From: Diphasiastrum complanatum
Taxonomy: Eukaryota > Streptophyta > Lycopodiopsida > Lycopodiales > Lycopodiaceae
NCBI GenBank assembly: GCA_029204225.1
Contig: CM055097.1
Location: 26,321,039 to 26,385,038 of the forward strand
Direction of reading: 5' to 3'
DNA: 64,000 nucleotides
Shown here: positions 48,062-57,400 of the stretch, piece after piece
Numbering within the stretch: position 1 is the stretch's first letter
Layout: each line of letters starts with the position of its first letter
Translations under genes and position numbers: made by a program
Notes under the pieces: model-generated
Told to the model about the DNA's origin: nothing
Seen by the model: only the letters and a program-made list of their open reading frames with translations
Database searches by the model: none

Positions 48062-49125
48062 TCATTTATTTATGACCAAGGTGCGGGGCTTTCTCCAGCC
48101 ACGGTTAGCCTCTCGAATATTTCTTCGTCAGATTCGTCGCTCGAATGGGAGACGACTCGAAAATCTTCATTTTTGTGTTCGTCCTCTGCTCCCTCTGTCA
48201 TTAGCGGTAGGTCATAGTACTCCAAAACTTCGTAGCTGACAGGATCGTCGTTGTCCATTGTCCTGCTCTCATCAAATCTGACATCTCTCACTATTTTCAC
48301 AGTGTTCGTGTCTGGCATGTAGACTCTGTAGTATGATGAATTATTGTCATAACCTACCATCCCTACTCAGCTTTCTCATCAAGCTTCTTTCGAAGCTTAT
48401 CAGGAATATGTGCATAAGCTGCACAGCCAAAGATTCTAACATGAGACAGATTGGGCTTTCTACTCCACCACAGCTCATGTGGTGTCATGTGAGGAACTGT
48501 TGGCTGATTCTGACTAATCCCCAAGATACTCGGAGAGAGCAACTCAATAGCACCTCTCACCTTAGACCGAGGAGGAATCTGAGAAGACGAGATGAACGAA
48601 GACTGAGAGCCGAGAAATGCTAGTTAGGAATGGCAAGCAAGAACTGTGTAAGCCTCGTGGTGAATCCCGGAAGATGGAATGACCATGTAGGAACTAGTAT
48701 TTCTAGGCAAACGTAATAAATGCAAGTAGACCCCTCTTAAAGAAAGTAGAGTGAGCCACCTTTTGATGGTGACCACTAGTGGAGAGCATTATTCCACTTG
48801 TAATTTGTGAAATGTGGAAATTCCACTAGGATGCCACCTAAGAAGCTCTCTTGCTTATTTAAGAGACTCCCTCTTTGTGTAGAGGAGCTTTTTGCATTGT
48901 ATCTACTCCATGCTTAATAAGAAGATTTTCCATGAGTTTGATGCTACACTAAGCTCCTTGATTATGATGGTTTTCTTGAGTGATGCCCCTATGATCATGC
49001 CCTTCCATTCATATTGTGTGTGGTTCTGGATCTAGAGTGGATTAGTTTTTTTGCTTTCCTAGTTGTGGATCACGGTCACCTCCCGCGTTTACAGTTGGAT
49101 TGGGGTTGGATGCAGAAAAAAGAGT
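48062..49125. mobile_element. nested insert carrying a second copia integrase end and LTR-like sequence
   Basis: It splits the host element between RTKAYRCFDLVMNS (right) and TFHISKDVIFDE (left). The 48070-48560 part encodes on the minus strand a different copia integrase end (PHMTPHELWWSRKPNLSHVR, then YYRVYMPDTNTVKIVRDVRF). The 48570-49110 part is non-coding, with TATA-like TTATTTAAGAG at about 48855, and looks LTR-like in plus orientation. The plus strand ends in a short A run (GCAGAAAAAAG) at 49112-49122. The mechanism is unknown. Confidence 0.65.
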
Positions 49126-49129
49126 CGGA

Positions 49130-49680
49130 GTTCATTACAAGATCAAAACACCTGTAAGCCTTCGTTCTCTCATCATAATCAACAAAGATACACTTGATTG
49201 CCTTAGTGTCAAGTTTCTTTTGGCACATGTACATAGGCCCTATATCCAATGACACGAAACTTGTTGATTTTTGGCTTTATTCCTGTAAATGCTTCTTCGG
49301 AAGTCACATTTGGAACATCAACTCTGAGGGCTCCTGTTTTGCAAGAACGTTGCCGCACTGCACGCTTCTGACCAAAGTGAATCGGTCAAGCCCATTTGCT
49401 TCATCGTGGAGCGTGCACCCTCCATAATAGTCCTGTTTTTCCTTTCAGCTACACCATTACTATGCGGCGTGTGTGATTGTGTGAATTGTCTTTTGATGCC
49501 GTGTTCCTTGCAAAAGTCCTTAAAATCATCTGATTTGTATTCGCCCCCTCTATCAAATCTTAGCACTTTGATGCGTGCATCCAGTTGGTTCCCTACTAAA
49601 GTCTTAAACTCCTTGAAGCGAGCAAAAGCGTCAAATTTTTTCTTCAAGAAATAACTCCATGTCCTCCTAAGTAATCATCT
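49130..49680 (-). pseudogene. copia integrase core and C-terminal part
   Basis: TWSYFLKKKFDAFARFKEF, then VLRFDRGGEYKSDDF (catalytic Asp), then FTQSHTPHSNGVAERKNRTI (catalytic Glu), then VTSEEAFTGIKPKINKFRV and YRAYVHVP. One stop follows the last, and YDERTKAYRCFDLVMN ends it. The N-terminal side of the core is disrupted by a tandem triplication (49656-49745). Confidence 0.9.
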
Positions 49681-49745
49681 ATGAAATAACTCCATGTCCT
49701 CCTAAGTAATCATCCAAGTCCTCCATGTCCTCCTAAGTAATCATC
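49656..49745. repeat. ~31-35-bp tandem triplication inside integrase
   Basis: TCCATGTCCTCCTAAGTAAT plus CATC occurs three times at spacings of 35 and 31 bp. The minus strand encodes the IDDYLRRTW region of the integrase core. Confidence 0.92.
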
Positions 49746-50640
49746 TAAGTAATTTTCCCAATGACATGGTCTTCATTGGGCTGCACAGGTCACTATGAAT
49801 AAGTTCTAGTGGTCTCTTAGCTCTTGCAGCTCCACCTTTCTTGAATGTCTCCCTGTGATGCTTTCCCATGACGCATCCTTCACATATTGCGTGATGATCA
49901 TCCTGCAATGCTGGTAATCCTATTAACATCTTCAGCTTCGCCATCAATCTTAAGCTCCCATAACTCAAGTGACCAAGTCTTCTGTGCCACAACTCAGATT
50001 GAGATACTGTTGAGATAGCCAAACCATATTCTCCTGATTTTGCAACATCCAATTTATAAAGGCCACAGTTACTATCTCTATAACCTTTCGCGACCACTCT
50101 ATGATTGTGGTTCATATCCCTCATAAGGCATCCATCCTTGACAAATTCAACCTTAAGATGTTGATTTTCCATTATTCCAACAGAAAGCAAACTCTTTTTG
50201 AGTCCAGGAACATAAAACACATTAGGGATATTCTTGATTTTACCATCAGAAAACTGCACAAGTACATTGCCAACACCCTGTATTTGGCATTCCTCCCCAT
50301 TGGCTTGAGTGACCTTGTCTCTGTCATGGATTGGTGAGAATTTCTCAGACCAATCACATTTCCCGGTCATATGCCTTGTGGCGCTTGAATCTATGAACCA
50401 TCTGGCACCATCATCAACCTGGGATGCCAACGCCGATGAGAAGACACTTGTCTCATCATCTTCCCCATCATCTTCAACAATGTTGTCTTGTTGTTTCACC
50501 TTTCCCACCTTTATGTCCGCTTTCTTCTTGTGACACTCGTGTGCCCAATGACCCGATGTGTGGCAATAGTAACATTTGCCTTTCTTCTTCTTTTTCGCCT
50601 TCGATGACGACTCTCCCTCCTCATCATCGTCCTTGGATTT
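49741..50640 (-). pseudogene. copia gag zinc knuckle, protease and pre-integrase domain
   Basis: Zinc knuckle CYYCHTSGHWAHEC (about 50575-50533); acidic linker; protease WFIDSSATRHMTG (50400-50362), where the active-site D-S-G is D-S-S; LKKSLLSVGIMENQHLKVEF; and the pre-integrase HHCC finger WHRRLGHLSYGSL...CEGCVMGKH. The frame is open for 255 codons. Confidence 0.92.
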
Positions 50641-50670
50641 CTTCGAGGATCAAGCCTTGTAGGGTTTGCC

Positions 50671-50745
50671 TTGAAGTGGTGAAGTCAAGGCAAACTCCCC
50701 AAGGCCTGATCCTCCTGTGGGGTTTGCCTTGACTTCACCACTTCA
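50671..50745. repeat. inverted duplication within gag
   Basis: TTGAAGTGGTGAAGTCAAGG plus CAAACTCCCC (50671-50700) is reverse-complementary to 50717-50745 with about one mismatch. The flanking words AGGATCAAGCCTT and AAGGCCTGATCCT extend the relation. Confidence 0.85.
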
Positions 50746-50769
50746 CGACGCTGCTTTTCCAGCAACATG

Positions 50770-51374
50770 ATTCCGTGGAAGTATTCAAAAGTAGGCAATC
50801 TCTCCCTCGAAGCGATGCCGCTCACAAACATCTATAGCCCTTTTGAGACACTGCTCATAATGGTATGTACCAATCAAACATCCTTGATTGGTTCTCCAAT
50901 TGCCACAAGTTGATGTCTCAGCTCCTTTATCCTGGTGAAGAAAGATCCCACCGATTCGCCTTCTTCTATCCTAACTGTGTTCAATCTCGACTTCAAGAAC
51001 ATAGCTCGAGTTGGATTGCAAGTTTGAAATTGCATTCTAAGAGCTTTCCAAGCTCCCCTAGCTGTTGTGGCATCACTTATATGGGTGATCACATGGTCTT
51101 TCACTGAAAGATTGATCAAGGATAATGCTCTCTGCGTCTTTTTATCAAAGGCCCTCATGTCACCTGGAGTGGTGTTAGGCCGGACTTCAATACCTACTAT
51201 GATTTCCCATAATTCTTTCTCCATCAAAATGCTCTTCATTTTGAATTTCCAGATGTTGTAGTTAGAAGCCCCATCAAATTTGCTTGCATCGCCCAAAATT
51301 GCCTCGTTGATATTTGCCATTTCCAAACTGCTTGAAACTTCACCTGTAGGCTGAAAAGCGTATGCTGAAGCCAA
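50770..51374 (-). pseudogene. copia gag
   Basis: Start ATG at 51374. ASKFDGASNYNIWKFKMKSI, then KALRMQFQTCNPTRAMFLKS and SFFTRIKELRHQLVAIGEPI form a UBN2 gag domain. A stop after residue 166 is followed in the same order by RERLPTFEYFHGIMLLEKQR. The stop prevents full gag-pol. Confidence 0.92.
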
Positions 51375-52564
51375 CCGTGATGTCAGAAATAAAAAATACT
51401 GACTTGAAATTTTTGGCTTACCAGGCCACCTACCGCTCTTTCGCCAAATTGGAAGCCAAACTGGCGTTGCTTTCCAGAATGCTTCTCGTCACCAACTCTG
51501 CCCAATGGAATGGTGAAATCACTTTTGGCACACTCCGAACACTTTCTCCGCAGCAATCACTCTGTTTTGTCATACCGTACTTGCAGGTACAGTCAGGGTG
51601 CTCTTCGTTTGGAGGCTATAGGCTTTCGTTTGGCCAAAATAGGCTAAAGGCGGTGAAAATAAGGACACTTTGAGTTTTTGAGTTGTTTCTTCAGTATGAA
51701 GAAACTTCACTCTTCAAAAACTTGGGACCCAACTATTACTTCAGTTTGAAATTTTTTATTGAAAGGAAGGCCTATTTTGCCTTTCAGTTCTTCAGGGCCC
51801 TTTCAAAGCCCATCTCCACCATTAGTTTCAATCCGACGGCTGATAGAGTTTTTTGAACTTCCAATCATGTCCATCGATCGCGATGGACCTCCATCCAATG
51901 ATCCTGTGCATTTGTGTGCGTTGAACATCTGTCCTCCAGCCGCTATGAACTTAGAAACACGAAGTTCCTGTCTTGTTCATTGCGCACGACTATCCCGAGA
52001 GTCCTCCATGGCTCTCTTCATCTCTCCCTCACAAGTTCCTGCTAGGGTCTTGCAATGGATGCAGATTCAAACTGCTCCAGTACCTTCCATAGCTCACGGC
52101 CGCCCACAGCTAATTACCAGCCTCTTCACAACAATAGGACGGCCTACATCATCATTTTACAGCTCACAAAAAGGTTTCTTACAACCAAAGATTTATCAAA
52201 CCCTAGCTGTCAAGGAAGAAGATATTTTGGGCTTGATCTGATCTTTTTGAGAACTTCTTTCAGCAGCTACCTATCCCTCTAAGGTCGCCCAATAGCAAAC
52301 AATCTTTTGCACCAAATCGCTCTTCAAACGGTGTTTGATTGGATTCAAACCAGTCACAAACGCCAAGCAACCCTTCAGAAGAATTTTTTAGCTTCAATCT
52401 TTGCTTGCTTTATGATTCAGCTGACAATTCATTGTCTTTGAATCCTTTTTACAGTTTCAAGCCGTTCCACGAATCTCCACAGACTCGGTTTTGTGCTTCC
52501 TAGCCAACAAACCGTCGTGAATTCACAGCTCTCTATTCTTGTCCGGTGATTGTAGCCACCAAGG
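51375..52564 (-). other. copia 5' leader with an opposite-strand ORF
   Basis: About 1.2 kb lies between the primer-binding site and the gag ATG. The plus strand holds a 160-codon open frame (51759-52241) with no recognised domain, probably chance. Confidence 0.6.
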
Positions 52565-52576
52565 GCTCTGATACCA
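52565..52576 (-). promoter_or_regulatory. primer-binding site (initiator tRNA-Met)
   Basis: TGGTATCAGAGC on the minus strand, with no gap to the 5' LTR. Confidence 0.92.
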
Positions 52577-52830
52577 AGTTAAGAAAATAGTTTAAAAAAC
52601 CTGACCGAATCAATCACCACAGCACAACGTCAAGTGCAATAAGACAAGACAACAGAATTGCTCTCCACAAACTATATATTCAAACTGATAAGCAAGTACA
52701 AAGATAAAGTTGCTTAAAAGCACTCAAAGGGCTCGTAAAAGAAAGACGGCCTGATAATTCTAGAACTGAGCACACGTGGTGCCGTCGAAATAAGAAAGCA
52801 CTGTATAAGTCGATCATTGCTATTTTAACT
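52577..52830 (-). repeat. 5' LTR of the copia element
   Basis: 254 bp, about 97% identical by eye to 46061-46314. Confidence 0.95.
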
Positions 52831-52835
52831 AATTG

Positions 52836-53873
52836 CTACTAGCTTTGCTATGAGCCTCCCTCCTATTGGTTGTGCCATACTTTTCAATCAAAATGGTTGA
52901 TTAACAATTGATGCATTAGCAACATTTCCACTTTGCTTGACTTACTTAATAGCCACACATAGTTAACATTCTCAAACTAGCATAAGAAAAAGACAACCAG
53001 ATTTACTCTAAAAGGATATAAATTTTTGATACCATCAATGACAAGAAGGTCCCTCATGTGCTCATTAGGAATCTCAATCATTTGAACTCCAACTTGTAGT
53101 AATTTTTCCTACTATAAAAAGTTCAAAAGAGATTGTTCAATGATTAGTAGTTGATTCCCTAATCATCTTCTAAGGCATTATTGGAACCATTTAGTCAAAA
53201 GGCCTTTCATTCTAGTAAGAGCAAAATTATTAGATAAAGAGTAGATTCTCTACTATGATGATGTTAAAAAATGGGCAAGTCTAACAAAGCATGAGATCTC
53301 AAGGTGGTGTGCAAGAAAAAAAATGACTGGCATCGAGAAAATATGCAAGAACACAACAATTGTCATCAAGCTTGTGAGAAAAACATTAGCTAATAAGCTC
53401 CCACACTATTGGTAAATTCAAACAAAAACACAACAAACGTATTCATAATAGCCATTCAACCAAGTTGTTGCATGACAAGCCCCATCTGCATGTACTCCAT
53501 GCATAAACAAGCTTTGTGGATGCACAAACCATAGCCAAGATCCATCCAAGCTTTTCCATGGATCAGGGTCAAGCTCGTGACCAAGATTCTTTGTGGATCT
53601 TTCATGAGGCCTCTCTTTTCCCAAAATGCAAATATCCATCCAAAAAACCATCAAATAATAAACAATTCATTAACAACTTAGAATTAAGAATAAGGTGATC
53701 TCAAATATTACTATAAGCTTTGTTGTGAGGCCTCAAGATACTTTCAAATAGCTCAAAAATGAAAACAAGACGATTGATACATCACGAGAAGCTTTGCCAT
53801 ATGCATGGCATTCAAATTGCTAGTAAAGAAAATAACAAACATCGCATTTAAGAAAAATTGAGAAATAAAAAAA
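52836..53873. other. intergenic, nothing recognised
   Basis: AT-rich sequence upstream of the RCC1 gene. Confidence 0.35.
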
Positions 53874-54370
53874 CTCACCGTCTAACTCACGTAACAGTGA
53901 CACCTCAACTTTTAGCAAATCATCACAATCGCTTACTGCTACAGACAATGATTGCAATTAAAAAAAAAATCGAAATATAAAACTTTATTTTAATGTTCTG
54001 AGTCACCTAAAAGCGACAACTAAGCTTTTAAGAAACAATCACAATAACTACTACTTCACAACAAAGCTAAAAAATCACAATAACAATCCACAACGAAGCT
54101 AAAAAAATAAAAAAAACTCACCGCCAAACTCACGTAGCAGTGACACCTCAACTTTTAGCAAATCATCACAATCGCTTACTGCTACCGTAACAAGTTTAAA
54201 ACAATGATTGCAATTAAAAAAAAAATCATAATATAAAACTTTATTTTAATGCTCTGAGTCACCTAAAAGCGACAACTAAGCTTTTAAGAAACAATCACAA
54301 TAACTAGTAGTGCTTCGCAACGAAGCTTAAAATCACAATAACAACCCACAACGAAGCTAAAAAAATCACA
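53874..54370. repeat. 243-bp tandem duplication upstream of the RCC1 gene
   Basis: Two copies begin CTCACCG(T/C)C at 53874 and 54117. They share CAGTGACACCTCAACTTTTA, an A-run, ATATAAAACTTTATTTTAAT and GAGTCACCTAAAAGCGACAA. A shorter CAACGAAGCTAAAAAA(AT)CACAATAACAA word is repeated further at the right end. Confidence 0.9.
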
Positions 54371-54477
54371 ATAACAACCTCCATGGGGGCAAAGCTAAAT
54401 ATCGCAAATGGTTGTGAGAGAGAAAGGCAGGGTGAAGAGAGAGAGAACGAGCGAGCTAGCGAGCTTGAGGGGGAGGT

Positions 54478-57400
54478 ATGGAGGAGTCGATTGGAGTTAC
54501 GAGTGAGTCATCGGCCGCGCTGAGGGTGGTGCAATTGGCAGCAGGGGAAGCCCATACCCTCGCTCTCACTGGTGACATATCTTCTGCTTTTCCACTCTCT
54601 GCACTTATAGTAGTAGTCTTACTTTTAGCTCTTATAGCAATTCTATCTACTGCTTATGGTCCCTCGTGGTTTCCTTAGCGCATATAATTTTATTTTTTAA
54701 TCATTCAGTTCAATTGGCAGCAGCCTCCTCTGGTTGTTTGTACTGCTTCTTTGTAATGGGCCTGATTGTCATGGACTTTGGGCAAATTCATCCTAAAAAT
54801 ATCACTCTGAGATGCATTTTCAACTTATCGATCCGTTTGCAAAAGTTTAAGTGCCACCAGATATCATGGTAAATGAGATGGGTAAAGTCCCCCGGACTGG
54901 GAACATTCTGGACGTGAAACCCCCCGGCCCGAGGGCAAGAGACGGAAGGGCTCACAATGGCTATTGCCCTGGCCCAGGTGGGGGCCTTTACCTGATGTAA
55001 TGCCATGTGCTCAGGTTTTCTTTGTATTCTGGACGCACCTCGAGAGGCGCAATTTTCATATGAATTTTACAACCAAAATTTTGTGTGCATTCTTTTCAAT
55101 CCTCAAGTGGATAGCCACTAAAAAGTGGACACATAGCACATGAGCATTCTGGTGGAATGTGCATGTGGACAGCCAATGATGGGCTGGCACATAGCACATG
55201 CACATTATGGTGGAATGTGCATCTGCTATGTGGTAGCCCGGCATTGGCTGTCCTGTCCACATACACTTTTTATGGAAAAAAAATTTAAGAAAAAAATGTA
55301 AAAAACCTTTGGCTAAAAATGTGAAAATCACAAAAAAAAACCCCCAAAATATAGAATCTGAAAAAAAATGTGGAAATTAGGAACTTTTTTTTTTGAAATT
55401 AGGAAACAATAAAACCGTGCCCACCTTCGCACATAAGGCATTACATAAGGGAAGGCCCCGCCTGCTTGGGAACACACCATCAGCCTCCTTCCCAGGGTAG
55501 AAGGCCCTCGAGGGAGGGCCTCCACCACCCACGTAAGCTGCCCAATTTATTTTGAAACTTTTCTTAAAGCTGCCCAGCAGATTATTGGCATGATGCCCTG
55601 CTCGAGCCAGTTTGAAGGCATTATGCTGCACAATGCCGCTGGAAGGTGAATAGCCAAAGGGCACGGACCCAAGGGGCCCAGGATGCCCTGGCCCAGGTGC
55701 TTTTCCCAACATAAACCACCGAATGTTTTTTGTTACACCTTTTTCTTAAGCTGCCTGAGCAATTATGAGTGTGATGGCCAGCTTGGGCCAGCTTCAGGGG
55801 ATTCTACCTCATAATGCCCCTGAAAATTGAACATAAAAAAGCACTAGGTGTATATGGATAGAAATTAGCAGGTTTGAAAGACAGTTTCTTTGTGAGCTTT
55901 GAATTCCAAGAAGGTGCCCAAATGTTTTTAACTTTAATTATTCAATCCAATTACACCAAACTATGTAGTATACACACTAGCTGATTTTTATGTTTCATTT
56001 CTGAAGGATTAAGTCTTAAGATTAGGGGCTTGCCCCATTTAAGTTTAGTACCATCTGCTAGCCCCAATTTGGGGGTGGGTGCCCAACTTAGAAATTTTAA
56101 GTTGCAGCGAATCGCGATTCCGCGATTCCGCGATTCGCGATTCGGGATTCTGAACCCAGAATTGCAAATTTTTTCTTTTTTTTGGGAAAAATAGCTTATG
56201 GCTGAATTTCTTTTAGGGGATCAATGGTCAAACCAGCGTTTTGCCTCTCAGAAGTGCAGTAGATGGGGCACAAACAGATCTTATTTTCAGTAGCTATCTG
56301 GTTGTTATTTGCTCTGATTTTCAGTAAATATTAATCCTACAGTTTGGGCTATCAACTGTATGGATGATGATCACTTTTGCAATCATTTCACTGGAGATGT
56401 GAGTGCAATGTGTATACAGTTAAGAACATAAGTATTGGGCCCTTCTCGGTGCGCATTTGGACCCCATTTTTATCTAGGGTGGGGCAGTAGCATTTTTATC
56501 TATAGTGTCTATATAGCAGGAAGTCCTAGGGGGTTCGGAGGGCGGTAGCCCCCCGGTGGGGGGTTTGGGGGGCAACGTCCCCCAATGGCAGGGTCCGGGG
56601 GCTGTCGGTAGACCCCGACCCCGACCCCGACGGTAAGGCCTCTTCATGATTCGGTCTTCCAACTCCCTGAGTGAAAACACACTTTTCTAGGTGTCAGAAA
56701 GATTGGGTATGTGAAGCTAAATCAGAATCGATTCAGAAATGGCATCCAGAATAAAAAATCTGGAACGAGATACCCGCAGAGGAAACTTACAACGGACAGT
56801 TGTGGATCGGAAGTGTGTCAGCATAGTAGCAAGAAGAACAAGATGTAAAGCACTCTGTAATAATGCTCAAAGGAACAACACAATTGTGTGGACAAAAATT
56901 GCACTCTTTTTTATATAGTCAGGTGAGTCGATGGAGTCGATTGTCGAGTGATGATGGAATGTTGATGGAGTCGACTTTTGTCCAATGATGATGGACTATT
57001 GATGGAGTCGACTTTTGTCGATGGAGTCGGGTGAGTCGATGGAGTCGATTGTCGAGTGGTGATGGAATGTCGAGTGAGTCAAATTGTTGGGTGAGTCGGG
57101 CAAGTCGATGGAGTTGATGGTGAAGGGGAAGTCGACGAAGTCGGACTTCGACAGATTTTTCAGGATGCTCATTATCGAGTGGATTTGGACCTGAGCTTTA
57201 AAATCCAACACTCCCCCTTAATGTGGATCCTGAAAAACTTGGATCTTCAGATTTAGCATTTTGTTAAATTTGATGTGATGATCCTTTGATAATGCTTTGG
57301 TGAAGTAATTTGCTGCCATAAAATCTGTACTGCTTGCCAAGTGTAGATCTTTAAGATCCTACTGCAAACGCCAAAAAGGAGAGTTGTGGAGCCACAAACC

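Larger units (their letters stand above)
46061..52830 (-). mobile_element. complete-structure Ty1-copia retrotransposon with nested insertion
   Basis: 6770 bp bounded by target duplications AATTG (46056-46060 and 52831-52835). Two 254-bp LTRs differ at about 8 positions. The primer-binding site TGGTATCAGAGC (52576-52565) abuts the 5' LTR, and the polypurine tract GAGGGAGAG (46323-46315) abuts the 3' LTR. Gag, protease, integrase, RT and RNase H are in copia order, broken by stops, an internal RT deletion and a roughly 1.06 kb foreign insert (about 48062-49125). The LTR ends are AG...CT instead of TG...CA. It cannot be autonomous in its present form. Confidence 0.95.

Noticed and set aside
51759-52241. 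160-aa plus ORF in the copia 5' leader
   Set aside because: No recognised domain, and opposite in direction to the element. An open frame of this length can occur by chance. Noted as part of the leader only.
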